44,721 nucleotides of DNA from an uncultured Pseudomonadota bacterium (GCA_937123825.1 CAKZKQ010000143.1:1-44721), one strand, 5' to 3'. Counted from the stretch's first letter, positions 25,551 to 38,233 are shown. Notes: a model not told the origin generated them from the letters alone. A program made the numbers and translations.

Positions 25551-26716
25551 TCGGTCATTGACGCGGGTTTGAGGTCACACTGGGCGCTGACGGGGTCGGG
25601 AGAGTAGGCCAACTGGGTGAAGGTGAAGCCCTGGCTGTGGAGCCTGAGCAGAACCGCGGTCAGTTCACCCATGGTGTTGTCGCCATGGAAGATGACGTTG
25701 GCCCCCTGGCAGGGTTGCGCCAGGATCTTCAAGCGCCCCAGCGCCTCATTGAGCGCCCGATGCATGTCGGCGGGCTGTGTTCGCGGCACGGTGGGGCAGG
25801 TTCCGCCCTCTCCAAAGACAATTTTATCGTGGTAGATGGCTCTGGGCTCCGTGTTGGAGTGTCGCCCGCACCCAAAACCCTGCTGCGCGCGGACCATCCA
25901 GCCCTCTTTGGTCAATTCAACGTCTGCCGACACGCACTGAGCGCTCTCGTCGTCGTACATCGCCAGCGCATCGAGCACTGTCCCTGTGCTGTCGAGCGGG
26001 TCTGGGGGGATTTGAATGCTCTTGGGCGTGCCCTGGCACATCCTGGGGGCTTCGACGCGCAGCGTTTGCCATGCGTTTTGGTGCAACGCCAGCAGATCGA
26101 AGGTTGAATACATGCTTTGCGCGGCGGTGTAGATGGTTTCAAAGAGGAGTTGGGCGGGCATGCGCGCGTCAATGACGATCGAGAGGGTGCCCAGCGACCG
26201 CCTTGAGGGGCGATTGGGGATCTGTGACAGGTCGTCGTCGTTGAAATCATCCCATTGGCGCCGGATGGGGAGCGCATGTTGGAGCGCATCGTAGAGTTCG
26301 GTGATCAACGGCCCCTTCATCTGGTCTGCGCGCCAGTCTTTGAGTGGGATTCGGATGGGTTTATGGCTGTAGGGCTGCGTGTCGGGCGGTGAATCCATCT
26401 GCGCGTGGGCGTTGTTGTGCAATGCTTCGCGGTGTTTTGGGGGCAGAGAGAGCCAGAGCGGCGAAAAATCGACCACGATGGCCTCTTTGGAGACCACGAC
26501 GCGCGCGGTTTGTCGGTCATTGGCGGTGGTCGAGGCGCTCAACTCGATGGGTTTGAGCCCATAATCTGCGCTCAAGCGCGCTGGATCGCCGTGTTGATCG
26601 TGGATTTGCTCCCAGTGGCGCCATGGATTGCAGGCTGAAACGGTCAGCAAGGCTCCCAGGAGCATGATGGCGGCGATGAACGGGCCATGGATGGGGTTTT
26701 GGATGGGGTTTGGCAT
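25532..26716 (-). CDS. Lipoprotein with ExbD/TolR-like periplasmic domains
   Basis: The 394-residue product begins with a lipoprotein signal ending VSAC (Cys29). Two segments resemble the periplasmic part of ExbD/TolR: a strand-helix pattern around SLGTLSIVIDARMPAQLLF followed by YTAAQSMYSTFDLLALHQ, and a second around ANVIFHGDN to GFTFTQLAY at the C-terminus. Between them are cysteines that may form disulphides. True ExbD has an N-terminal transmembrane helix; here a lipid anchor replaces it, so it is probably not a proton-motor subunit. The start at 26716 lacks a clear ribosome binding site; it is chosen for the signal peptide over ATGs at 26782 and 26872. The function is unknown, and the domain call is by eye. 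Confidence 0.6.
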   Translation of the reverse strand: MPNPIQNPIHGPFIAAIMLLGALLTVSACNPWRHWEQIHDQHGDPARLSADYGLKPIELSASTTANDRQTARVVVSKEAIVVDFSPLWLSLPPKHREALHNNAHAQMDSPPDTQPYSHKPIRIPLKDWRADQMKGPLITELYDALQHALPIRRQWDDFNDDDLSQIPNRPSRRSLGTLSIVIDARMPAQLLFETIYTAAQSMYSTFDLLALHQNAWQTLRVEAPRMCQGTPKSIQIPPDPLDSTGTVLDALAMYDDESAQCVSADVELTKEGWMVRAQQGFGCGRHSNTEPRAIYHDKIVFGEGGTCPTVPRTQPADMHRALNEALGRLKILAQPCQGANVIFHGDNTMGELTAVLLRLHSQGFTFTQLAYSPDPVSAQCDLKPASMTDQNFKP

Positions 26717-27099
26717 CACAACCACAGCGTTTGCGGGTCTTTGGGGCGGTGCGCGCTTGGATTTTGGGGCAGAACCCCTCATGCGCGCACTCTTGGTACG
26801 TTCCAGCCTACTGTGACGGCCAGGGCAGGGCCAGTCTGACACGGTTTGGGCGCAACATTTGTCGGTCCACAAGACATGTCCGCATGTCGCACGTTCCCAT
26901 TGGAGCGTTCCGGGGCTCCCCGCAAGCGCCCGCTGTGCCTGGAGGGGGTACGGCGTATGACAAAACCATCGCTTTGTGCGCCAAAGCCGTTGTAGACTGC
27001 CGTCGTCTTTTTATCTTCGGGCGCGCTGCGCCGCGATACCCACGCCACGTTGATGTCCAGGTGGCCCAGAACAGCGATATGCTTTTAGAGAGGTGATAG
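26717..27099. promoter_or_regulatory. Divergent intergenic region
   Basis: This 383-base spacer separates the ExbD-like lipoprotein gene (minus) and the DUF1015 gene (plus). It holds a perfect 6-bp inverted repeat with a 4-base gap, GACATG-TCCG-CATGTC, at 26873-26888, a possible operator. No promoter boxes are clear and no gene is seen. The ribosome binding site AGAGAGGTG lies before the ATG at 27100. Confidence 0.4.
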
Positions 27100-28320
27100 A
27101 TGGCTCAGATCCGCCCATTCCAAGGTGTGCGCCCCAACGACGCGATGGCCAAAGACGTGATCGCGCCGCCCTACGACGTGCTCTCGGAGCAGGAGGCTCG
27201 CCAGATCGTGGCCGACAACCCCCGCTCTTTCCTCAAGGTGACCCGCTCCGAGGTGGATTTGCCCGAAGGCACCGACGCGCACAGCAAAGCGGCCTACGAC
27301 ATGGCGCGTCAGAACCTGGAGCGCTTCCTCCAGGATGGCTGGATGATTCAGGATCAGACCGAGGGCTTCTACCTCTACCGCCAGACCTGGCAGGGTCGCA
27401 CCCAGATTGGCCTGATGGCCGCCTGCTCTGTCGAAGAATACGATCAAGGCACGATCAAAAAACACGAGCTGACTCGCCCCGACAAAGAACAGGACCGCGT
27501 GGATCACGTCGAGGCCCTCGACGCCAACAGCGGCCTGGTCTTTCTGGCGTACCGCGACAACGAGGCCAAGGTGAAAGAGGCGATGGCCAGCGCCGCAGCC
27601 TTGGATCCCGCCTGGTCGGTGACCACCGAGGACGGCGTGGAGCACGCCCTGACGCCCATCCTTGATCCCGCCATGGTGACGGCGTTGCAGGAGGCCTTCG
27701 CGCAGGTCCCCGCGCTCTACATCGCCGACGGCCACCACCGCTCGGCGGCCGCCAGCCGCGTGTGTGCGGCGCGCGGTGGTCAAGGCCGCAGCGGCTGGTT
27801 CCTGGCGGGCCTCTTTCCCGACAGCCAGCTCCACGTCATGGCGTACAACCGCGTGGTCGTCGACCTCAATGGTCACACCGTCAAGGGCCTCCTGGAGGCG
27901 TTGGAGGCCGACTTTGAGATCAGCGCAGGGTCCGAGCCTGTGCCTGCGGGCCGCGGCCTGTGGACGATGTACCTCGATGGGACCTGGTACGGCCTGAAGG
28001 CCAAAGAAGGACGCGTGCCCCAGGACGACCCGGTGGGTGTCTTGGATGTGGCGGTCTTGCAGGATCGCGTCTTGGGACCTTTGCTGGGGATCGGCAACCC
28101 GCGCACCGACAAGCGGATCGCCTTTGTGGGCGGCATCCGCGGCCACAAGGCGCTCAGCGACGCGGTGGATCAGGGCCGGGCGGCGGTGGCCTTTCACCTC
28201 CACCCCACCGGGATGGACCAACTCTTTGCTGTGGCGGACGCCGATCTCTTGATGCCGCCCAAGAGCACCTGGTTTGAGCCCAAGCTGCGCGGCGGCGTGG
28301 TCTTGCATCGTTTGTCTTAA
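27100..28320 (+). CDS. DUF1015 family protein
   Basis: This 406-residue cytoplasmic protein belongs to the DUF1015 (COG4198) family. It has the family's N-terminal IRPFQGVRP and VIAPPYDVLS motifs, the central KKHELTRPDKEQDRVDH segment, and the diagnostic ADGHHR at 209-214. The length is normal for the family. DUF1015 proteins are widely conserved but poorly characterised; I recall their genes lying next to serine-biosynthesis genes in some bacteria and a possible relation to ParB-like/serine kinase proteins, but no serine gene is here. The start has an AGAGAGGTG site. It is followed 55 bases later by the kinase-ATPase gene. Confidence 0.9.
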   Translation: MAQIRPFQGVRPNDAMAKDVIAPPYDVLSEQEARQIVADNPRSFLKVTRSEVDLPEGTDAHSKAAYDMARQNLERFLQDGWMIQDQTEGFYLYRQTWQGRTQIGLMAACSVEEYDQGTIKKHELTRPDKEQDRVDHVEALDANSGLVFLAYRDNEAKVKEAMASAAALDPAWSVTTEDGVEHALTPILDPAMVTALQEAFAQVPALYIADGHHRSAAASRVCAARGGQGRSGWFLAGLFPDSQLHVMAYNRVVVDLNGHTVKGLLEALEADFEISAGSEPVPAGRGLWTMYLDGTWYGLKAKEGRVPQDDPVGVLDVAVLQDRVLGPLLGIGNPRTDKRIAFVGGIRGHKALSDAVDQGRAAVAFHLHPTGMDQLFAVADADLLMPPKSTWFEPKLRGGVVLHRLS

Positions 28321-28375
28321 GCAGCGCCAGAGCCCAATGTGGTGTCGCCGGGCGAAGTGAAGGGGGAGAGCGCAG

Positions 28376-31828
<3,453 letters not shown>

Positions 31829-31984
31829 GAAGCCCTTTTGAGTGCGCTGAGAAACAATGATCGAGAATTCTTGTGGTCCGTGTGCCTTGATGTAGGTTTG
31901 TGTCGTTGAAGGTAGGAGCGCAAGAAGGTTGAGAGTTGTGCGCTCCTGCATGCGGCGCGTTGGTGCGCCATGCTGGAGAAAGCG

Positions 31985-32566
31985 ATGACCGAGCAGGCGT
32001 CGGCCGAGAACAAAGCGCAAGCGGGCGTGGTGCTGACAGGTGTGTTGGCCGCAGCGTCAGTGGCGACGTTCGTGTGGGCGCAACGAGGGCCTGGGTTTGC
32101 GTGGGATCCCGAGGCCGCCCAGTGGATCAAAGACACGATTCCGGGTTTGAAGACGATTGCGGCGTTGGTGGCGTGGCCGGTGGCGCGTCAGTGGCCTTTT
32201 TCTGTGGCGGTGTTGGGTGTGGTCCTTGGCCTTGGCGCCAGCCGTCACCCGCGCGCTGCGGTGGAGGTCTTGGGCGCGGTGGCGGGCGGCATGCTCCTTT
32301 ACGGCGCGCTGGCCGCGTTGCCGGTGGAGATCGCCCCGTCCAAAGAGACGCTCTTTTATGGGACGCTCTTTGGAGGGGTCAGCGTGTCGTTGGCCGGTGA
32401 CATCAAGCCCCAGGCCAGCGCGGTGTTGTGGATCGTGACAGGGGTCTTGACGCTCTTGCCCGGTTTGGCGCTGGTCAGCGTGGGGCATCCGCCTTCGGCG
32501 TGGGTGATCTCGATGCTTTTGGTGGCCAGTTGGCTGGCGGGGCTTCATCAACTGATCCGCGCTTGA
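31985..32566 (+). CDS. Multi-pass membrane protein of unknown function
   Basis: The 193-residue product has a short polar N-terminus and about five or six hydrophobic helices separated by short loops. Nothing in it matches a family I recognise, and no catalytic motif is visible. A PAP2 phosphatase was considered because of the general layout but its KxxxxxxRP and PSGH motifs are absent. The start at 31985 is preferred over 31970 because GGAG lies seven bases before it. It is separated from the kinase genes on each side by 156 and 201 bases, so it may have its own promoter. Confidence 0.7.
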   Translation: MTEQASAENKAQAGVVLTGVLAAASVATFVWAQRGPGFAWDPEAAQWIKDTIPGLKTIAALVAWPVARQWPFSVAVLGVVLGLGASRHPRAAVEVLGAVAGGMLLYGALAALPVEIAPSKETLFYGTLFGGVSVSLAGDIKPQASAVLWIVTGVLTLLPGLALVSVGHPPSAWVISMLLVASWLAGLHQLIRA

Positions 32567-32767
32567 AGCCCGCAGGGCCCGGTGGCCCGTTCCGATCCCT
32601 CAATCCGAACATTCAGTGGTGGCCCTGCCCCTCTTTTGGTGGGGGGTTTAAAAGGCTGGCTGGGCCCGTCTGTGTCTTTGACGCTCACAGGCGGCGCTTT
32701 TATGATGATGGTTCCGCCAATCGCCGATGCCTTTGGGCCAGACGCGAAGGATTTCCGGGAACGATCC

Positions 32768-34426
32768 ATGATCATCAGGCCGACGGGGACCATCATAGCC
32801 GAGAGGTACCGCATCCAGGGGGTGTTGGGCAGTGGTGGTTTTGGGACTGTCTACCGCGCACAGCACATCCACATGAGCCGCGCGGTGGCGCTCAAGGTCC
32901 TGGATGTCTCTGAAGAGAAGCCCGATCACCAGGAAATCTGTCGTCGCTTTATGCAGGAAGCCGAGGCGGCCTCTCGCATAGAGCACCCCAATGTGGTGGC
33001 GATCCACGACGTGGGCTTTGCCGGCCAGGAGCGTCAGCCCTTCATCGCCATGCAGCTGCTCGATGGCCACGATCTTGAGCATGAGCTGGAGACAAACGGA
33101 GGGATGGAGCCCGAGCGGGCCTTGCGGCTGCTGTGCGGTTGCCTTGATGGTTTGGCCGCTGCCCATCAACTGGGCGTCGTCCACCGAGATCTCAAGCCAG
33201 GGAACCTCTTTTTAAGCCAGCCCGGCACGGCCCAGGAGAGCCTGCACCTGGTGGATTTTGGGATGGCGTGCATCCTTGAGGCCGACGCGTCTCGCATCAC
33301 AGCCACCGGGCAGTTTTTGGGCACGCCGCGCTATGTGGCGCCCGAGTATGTGCGGTCTCAGACGGCGACTCCAGCGGTGGACGTCTACCAGATGGGACTG
33401 ATTTTGGCCGAGATGATCACGGGCATGCCTGTGGTGGAGGCCGAGCACGTCTACGCCTGCATCATGATGCACTGCACCGGGGATCTGAAGCTGCCCGTGG
33501 CGCTCCTGGAGAGCCCTTTGGGCCCCGCGCTGCGCTGCGCGCTCTCATTTGACCACACTCGCCGTTATCAAGACGCCAGCGCCTTTAAAGCGGCGCTTGT
33601 GGCCGTGGACACGGGCTTGATTCCTGCTGTGGAGCATGAAACGGCGCTCTACCGCTCCCTGACGGCGATGCCGCCGCTCGAAGGCGCCGCCGTCCCCCCG
33701 ACCATGTCCCAGCTTGTGCCCCAGATGGCCGAGCCCAGCGATCCCGCCTTTGACCAGGCGTTGGCCAGCACCGATCGCTTGAGCGCCTTCACGGCGGGGG
33801 GAGACAAGGCGGATCTGGCCATCTCTAACACCTCACCGCAGAGCTTTGTGGATGCAGGCCCTGAGCCGCTCACTGACGGCGCTGATGAGACGCACAAGCG
33901 CTTGCCTGGGTGGGTATGGGTGGCGGCAGCGGCGCTCCTGGTGGGGGTTGTGGGGTGGGTCGTGGTCGGCGCGGGCTTGTTTGATGGTCCAGACAAGGAG
34001 CCTGAGGCGCCAGAGGCGCCGGTGGTGGCTGAGTCGCCTGCCAATGGCGACCCCAAGCCCGCTGCGGAGCCCAGCCCGGGGGTTGAAGACAAGCCTGCGG
34101 ACGAGGTTGTGGTGGAAAAGACCGGGCCGCCAGCAGTCGAGGCGCAGCCGGTGGCCGAGGATGAGGGCGCAGCCCCTCCTGTTGAGGCCAAGCCACCAGC
34201 GGAGCAGACGCCCACGCGCAGCGCCAAGACGCCCAGGAGGGTTAAGCCCGGGCAGGGGGGCCGTCAGAAGACGCCGGCTGCCAGGAAGCCTCAAAAGACA
34301 CCTGTCGAGGTCAAAGTGGCCGCGCCGGTCAAAGAGAAGCCTGTTGACCCGGTGGTTCCCAAAGAAACCAAGCCGGTGATCAAAGAGCAGCCCGAGAAAC
34401 CCAACCCGATGTCGATCGCGGATTGA
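32768..34426 (+). CDS. Ser/Thr protein kinase with membrane helix and Pro/Lys-rich tail
   Basis: This 552-residue kinase has the complete catalytic set: GSGGFGTV (21-28), K43, HRD 139-141 and DFG 163-165. A linker leads to one transmembrane helix (about 380-405) and an outer tail rich in Pro, Ala, Glu and Lys, perhaps spanning the periplasm. The catalytic domain closely resembles the kinase at 6159, including DVYQMGLI and the SPLGP stretch afterwards, so the two are paralogues. The start at 32768 gives a normal short N-terminus; starts further upstream (32582, 32702) lack ribosome binding sites. Its stop shares a base with an ATG at 34426, but the next gene probably starts at 34456; coupling is likely. 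Confidence 0.88.
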   Translation: MIIRPTGTIIAERYRIQGVLGSGGFGTVYRAQHIHMSRAVALKVLDVSEEKPDHQEICRRFMQEAEAASRIEHPNVVAIHDVGFAGQERQPFIAMQLLDGHDLEHELETNGGMEPERALRLLCGCLDGLAAAHQLGVVHRDLKPGNLFLSQPGTAQESLHLVDFGMACILEADASRITATGQFLGTPRYVAPEYVRSQTATPAVDVYQMGLILAEMITGMPVVEAEHVYACIMMHCTGDLKLPVALLESPLGPALRCALSFDHTRRYQDASAFKAALVAVDTGLIPAVEHETALYRSLTAMPPLEGAAVPPTMSQLVPQMAEPSDPAFDQALASTDRLSAFTAGGDKADLAISNTSPQSFVDAGPEPLTDGADETHKRLPGWVWVAAAALLVGVVGWVVVGAGLFDGPDKEPEAPEAPVVAESPANGDPKPAAEPSPGVEDKPADEVVVEKTGPPAVEAQPVAEDEGAAPPVEAKPPAEQTPTRSAKTPRRVKPGQGGRQKTPAARKPQKTPVEVKVAAPVKEKPVDPVVPKETKPVIKEQPEKPNPMSIAD

Positions 34427-34455
34427 TGGTGGGCCAAGCTGTATATGGAGTGTCG

Positions 34456-35448
34456 ATGACGCGCACAGGAGTGCTTTGGGTGGGCTTGCGTCTGTTGAGC
34501 GCGGGCTTGCTTGTGGGTTGTCCGGTTCAAGCGGTGGCCCAGCAAGGGGAAGGTTTTGTCGAGGCGACCCAGGCCCAGTCTGAACTCAATGAAGAAGGGG
34601 TCGTGGCGGTCAACAGCGGCGATTATGACAAGGCCATAAGCCTCTTCAAGGCGTCGTTGAAGCTGGGCGAGCTGAACATCACCTTTCTGAACCTTGGGCG
34701 GACGCTGGCCAAGTCTGGGCGTTGTCAGGAGGCGGTGGAAGCCTACGATAGCGCGCTGAGCGCGCCAGCGGTGCAGACGCCGTCTCCCGAAGTGATCGCC
34801 CAAACCATCGAGCGCTTTCGTCAGGAACTGACGCAGCAATGCCCGGCCTTGATCACGGTCGTTTGTGAGCCTCAAGGGGCCTTGTTGGAGGTGGACGGTC
34901 AGGAGGTCGGTCCGTGTCCTCAGGAGGCTGTGGCGCTGCGCCCTGGTCGTCATGTGTTGGCGGCGGTTCAAGGGGAGTACCGCGCCGAAGAGGTGATCGA
35001 GGTCGAGGGGATGGATCGCCTGGAGGTGTCGCTGACGATCGAGGGCATCCCGGTTGAGCCAGAGGTGCCCGAAGGACCCGAAGTGGGGGCGTCGTCGGGT
35101 TTGTCGGGGTGGGAGATCGGGGGGTGGAGCGCCGTTGCTCTTGGAGGGGCGGGGCTTGCGTCCGCGCTTCTGGTCGAGCAGTTGGTGATCGCGCCCGACG
35201 TGGATCGGCTGCGCGACCTTCAGGATGAGCCCAACGCTCAGGAGCGTTTCGATACCCTCAAGGCCGACACGCAGACCAACCAGTCGCTCAATCTGGGGCT
35301 CTTTGTGGCCAGCTCTGTGTTGGTGGCCTCGGGGGTTGTGATGGTGCTTGTGGGCGCACAGGACGATTCGCAAGCGCCTGCAAGCGCAATCTCGCCGTGG
35401 CTCTTGCCGGGCGGAGATGTGGGGGTGGGCTGGCAGGGGCGTTGGTGA
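34456..35448 (+). CDS. TPR/PEGA-domain membrane-associated protein
   Basis: The 330-residue protein has a Sec signal peptide, then TPR-like helices (about residues 40-110), a PEGA-type beta domain (about 132-196) with the characteristic GxxxxVDGQxxGxCP and LxPGxH pattern, and two hydrophobic segments (about 217-240 and 278-302). PEGA domains are common on secreted or surface proteins of myxobacteria. The start at 34456 has GGAG five bases upstream and gives the best signal peptide; an ATG at 34426 is also open. It directly follows the membrane kinase and is probably in its operon, so it may work with the kinase's outer tail; this is inferred from position. Confidence 0.82.
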   Translation: MTRTGVLWVGLRLLSAGLLVGCPVQAVAQQGEGFVEATQAQSELNEEGVVAVNSGDYDKAISLFKASLKLGELNITFLNLGRTLAKSGRCQEAVEAYDSALSAPAVQTPSPEVIAQTIERFRQELTQQCPALITVVCEPQGALLEVDGQEVGPCPQEAVALRPGRHVLAAVQGEYRAEEVIEVEGMDRLEVSLTIEGIPVEPEVPEGPEVGASSGLSGWEIGGWSAVALGGAGLASALLVEQLVIAPDVDRLRDLQDEPNAQERFDTLKADTQTNQSLNLGLFVASSVLVASGVVMVLVGAQDDSQAPASAISPWLLPGGDVGVGWQGRW

Positions 35449-35646
35449 TCGGGCCTTTGGGCAGTGGACACATTCAAAGTTCGTATTTATTCTCGGTTTA
35501 AATCACGAATTTGGCATTTACTTTGGTTTTTTGCCGTTTGGTGGCATCTTTGACCGTCCAGGCGGACGAAACTGATATGCCCAGTGCTTTTGAATTGTGT
35601 TACCATGGCCACGGATGCTTAACGCTGCTGGCCAGGGGAAAGGAAG

Positions 35647-37305
35647 ATGTCTCCCGTCAGGCCCCCAAAACCCTCTCAGGTCATGCCCGAGACCCAGGAG
35701 GGTCTAGAGCGCGAAATCGGGCTCTTGCGCAAGCGCGTCACGGACCTTGAGGCCCAGGTCGCCCGAGAGTTTGCCCTGGAGGGTGCGCCCGAGAATCGAC
35801 AGATTCTGGAGGCCGTGCCCACGGGGATCGTCCATGTTTCCGCAGGGGGGCGAATCCTCTACGCCAACCAGGAGGCGCTGCGCCTCCTTGGGCTCTCCTA
35901 CGATGCGCGCCACGAGCGCTACATGGCCGACACCATCATCGAAGCCATCTTTGAAGATGGCTCGCCGTGTGTGGGCGATCAATACCCTGTCAATCGTTGT
36001 TTGAGCACTGGCCAGGCACAGCCGCCGACGTTGATCGGTCTTCAGAACCTGGAGACGGACGATCTGCGCTGGGCGCTCTTCAGGGCGATCCCGACCTTCC
36101 CCGGGCAGGAGGGGCAGCACGGCGCGGTGGTGACCCTCGTTGATGTCACCGAGCAGCAAGAGGCCCGAGAAGAGCAGCGCCGCATCAACGCCCAAATGCA
36201 GTTGGCCCAGAAGCTCGAAGCGCTCCAAAACGTGGTGCGCGGTGTGGGTCATGATCTGGGCAACGTCTTGACGATCATCAAGGTCACCTGTGAGGTGCTC
36301 TTGATGGAGCAACACTCGGCGGAGTTGACCGAGGACCTGGAGGCGATCTTCAAGAGCAGCCTCCACGGCGCCGAGATCCTGGCCAGCTTGCGGACCTTTG
36401 CTGGTCGGGACAAGAGCGACAAAGACGAGATCAGCCTCAATCGTCTGGCCACAGACGTGCACGGCCTGATGGGTCGAAGCCTTGTGGGGCGGCATCTGGC
36501 GTTGGAGCTTCAAGAAGGCGTGGCGCAGATCGAAGGCAACGAGGTTCAACTCAAGCGCGTCTTGACCAACCTCTGCGTCAACGCTCGGGACGCCGTGGGT
36601 GAAGATGGCCGGATCGCAATCCGCACCTTCAACCTCCTGGCCGATCCTGGCCTGCAAGCCCATCAGGAGCTCAACCCGGGGCGCCCGTATGTCTGCTTGC
36701 AGGTGTCGGACAACGGCACAGGGATGAGCCCCGAGGTGTTGGAGCAGGTCTTTGAGCCCTACTTTACAACCAAAGACAGCGGCACGGGGCTTGGGCTGTC
36801 GATGGCCTACGGTGCCATGAAAGAGCACAACGGCAGCATCCACATTGACAGCGCGCTGGGTGAAGGGACGGTCATCAGCGCCTTTTTCCCAGCGCTCTTG
36901 TCCTCTGTGCCTGAGGAGATGATGGCCCGCTCCTCCAAGCGCGTGCGCAAAGTGGTGTTGGTGGTCTGTGATGAGAAGACTCCGGCGCGCAAGACCCACT
37001 GGAACATGCTCCACGCCCTGGGGTGCGAGAGCATTTTTGTGGACGGTGAGCGCGGGGCGGTGGAGCAGCTTGAGGTGAGCGACACGGTGGTGGATGCCAT
37101 CGTGCTTGATGTTGTGGTGCCGACGGCCGACGTGATGCCGATGTTGGAGCGCCTGGGCGCGGTGGCCCCGGAGGCGACGCTCTGGGTGGCGACCAGCTAC
37201 GGTCACCACGACGGCGACGGTCAGGAGTGGTTGCAGACCACGCGCCAGATCGGCGTGCTGCACAAGCCGCTGAGCATGACGGCGCTGCGTCAAGCGTTGG
37301 GCTGA
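35647..37305 (+). CDS. PAS-domain histidine kinase with C-terminal receiver
   Basis: This 552-residue hybrid sensor kinase has a coiled-coil N-terminus (15-45), a PAS domain (about 50-170), an HisKA-type dimerisation segment with the phospho-histidine H202 in GVGHDLGN, and a HATPase domain (N308/N312 box, DNGTGM 355-360, GTGLGL 379-384). A receiver follows (about 435-552) with acidic pair D442/E443, phospho-acceptor D488 in VLDVVVP and K540. There is no membrane segment, so a cytosolic signal is sensed, presumably through PAS. No separate response regulator or output domain is adjacent. The start is preceded by a GGGGAAAGGAAG purine tract. A terminator overlaps its stop. Confidence 0.92.
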   Translation: MSPVRPPKPSQVMPETQEGLEREIGLLRKRVTDLEAQVAREFALEGAPENRQILEAVPTGIVHVSAGGRILYANQEALRLLGLSYDARHERYMADTIIEAIFEDGSPCVGDQYPVNRCLSTGQAQPPTLIGLQNLETDDLRWALFRAIPTFPGQEGQHGAVVTLVDVTEQQEAREEQRRINAQMQLAQKLEALQNVVRGVGHDLGNVLTIIKVTCEVLLMEQHSAELTEDLEAIFKSSLHGAEILASLRTFAGRDKSDKDEISLNRLATDVHGLMGRSLVGRHLALELQEGVAQIEGNEVQLKRVLTNLCVNARDAVGEDGRIAIRTFNLLADPGLQAHQELNPGRPYVCLQVSDNGTGMSPEVLEQVFEPYFTTKDSGTGLGLSMAYGAMKEHNGSIHIDSALGEGTVISAFFPALLSSVPEEMMARSSKRVRKVVLVVCDEKTPARKTHWNMLHALGCESIFVDGERGAVEQLEVSDTVVDAIVLDVVVPTADVMPMLERLGAVAPEATLWVATSYGHHDGDGQEWLQTTRQIGVLHKPLSMTALRQALG

Positions 37306-37326
37306 GGCTTGACGTCTGTCTTTTTG
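37288..37326 (+). terminator. Terminator overlapping the histidine kinase stop
   Basis: CGTCAAGC (37288-37295) pairs with GCTTGACG (37307-37314) across an 11-base loop. A T-rich stretch with a run of five Ts follows (37315-37326). The stop codon lies inside the loop. Confidence 0.6.
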
Positions 37327-37355
37327 TTCATTGGTTTATTTGTTCAGTTTTTTGC

Positions 37356-37383
37356 TTGACCTGAGAATCCAGGCGCTTAAAAT
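37356..37383 (+). promoter_or_regulatory. Sigma70-like promoter before a small gene
   Basis: TTGACC (37356-37361) and TAAAAT (37378-37383) are separated by 16 bases, close to the sigma70 consensus. The next possible gene on this strand is the small ORF at 37447, about 60 bases downstream. Confidence 0.55.
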
Positions 37384-37446
37384 CTTCCTCTGGCGCGACC
37401 GCCACAAACATAGCCTTGCGCAACCGGTGCAGGGGAGGAGGCGTCG

Positions 37447-37683
37447 ATGGTGCTCAACAGGATTTTTGGACACAACGACAACACACACCGGCGTCGTTTG
37501 CTGGACGTGACCAGCGACGGTGTGTGTGGTGTGGAGTGTGAGGAAGGGGGCAGGGAGACTGAGCTCAGTAGCTCAACCCGCAGGATTCCATCTTCTGGGC
37601 TGCGGTCTCGCGCACGTCCAGATCAAAGCCCAGGGCATCGCCAGCCCAAAGGTAGTCGGGGGCAAAGCCGTAAAGGGCCATGA
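37447..37683 (+). CDS. Possible small protein of 78 residues
   Basis: This open frame follows a promoter-like sequence and a very strong Shine-Dalgarno tract (GGGGAGGAGG at 37432-37441, five bases before ATG). The product is basic, begins MVLNRIFGHND and contains CGVEC; it is unlike any family I recognise. The first 39 codons lie in free intergenic DNA, but the rest overlaps the convergent lipoprotein gene on the other strand, which lowers confidence. Translational signals are better than for many nearby accepted genes. It might instead be a leader or antisense element for the lipoprotein gene. Confidence 0.42.
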   Translation: MVLNRIFGHNDNTHRRRLLDVTSDGVCGVECEEGGRETELSSSTRRIPSSGLRSRARPDQSPGHRQPKGSRGQSRKGP

Positions 37684-38098
37684 CGGGCACTTCATCGTCA
37701 CGGCGAGTGGCGTCGTCCATGGCGGACCAGACGTCGCAGGGGATGGCGTTGACTTCGGCGTTGTTGTCGATGCTGCCGGACTTGTTGCTGTCGTAGTTGC
37801 TCAGCAAGAGGCTTTCGACGCTGGTGTCCCACTCGGCCGAGCCGCCGTTGGGGAAGCTCGACAACTGCCCGACGACCGAGGCGCCGTTGTTGACGGCGCC
37901 GACGTTGCCACCAGAGGCGTTGCCACCGCCGCCCTGCCCGGCAGCGCCAACGACCTGCCCCATGCAGCGGCCGTTTTGGAGCATGGTGCCTTCGGGGCAG
38001 ACAATGGGCGCCTGGATGATGAAGGTGCAGCCCCCGAGACCCATCAATGTCAGGAATGTGAGGCAAAGGAGCGCTGTGCGGACCTGTTGAAGGTGCAT
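37565..38098 (-). CDS. Small lipoprotein with EF-hand-like motif
   Basis: The 177-residue product has a lipoprotein signal ending LGGC and a glycine/asparagine-rich linker. A segment DSNKSGSIDNNAEV has acidic residues spaced as in an EF-hand calcium loop. The C-terminal part includes two cysteines and no recognised enzyme motif. It should sit on the outer side of a membrane and may bind calcium. The start at 38098 has only a weak ribosome binding site and was chosen for the signal peptide; an upstream start at 38167 is possible. It lies 135 bases downstream of the kinase-propeller gene on the same strand. Confidence 0.75.
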   Translation of the reverse strand: MHLQQVRTALLCLTFLTLMGLGGCTFIIQAPIVCPEGTMLQNGRCMGQVVGAAGQGGGGNASGGNVGAVNNGASVVGQLSSFPNGGSAEWDTSVESLLLSNYDSNKSGSIDNNAEVNAIPCDVWSAMDDATRRDDEVPVMALYGFAPDYLWAGDALGFDLDVRETAAQKMESCGLSY

Positions 38099-38233
38099 GT
38101 TGTATCCGTGGGCTGATGTTGTGCCGCTCCTGCAAATGGAGCGGTGTGGTTGTTCAATGCCGTTCAAGCCGATGTACCAGACCGGGCCTCTTCTGACAAC
38201 TCCTGGGCCCTCCAGGGCGCTTGTGCCGGGTCT

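Noticed and set aside
31985..32566. PAP2-type phosphatase
   Set aside because: The membrane layout is similar, but the conserved KxxxxxxRP, PSGH and SRxxxxxHxxxD motifs are missing.
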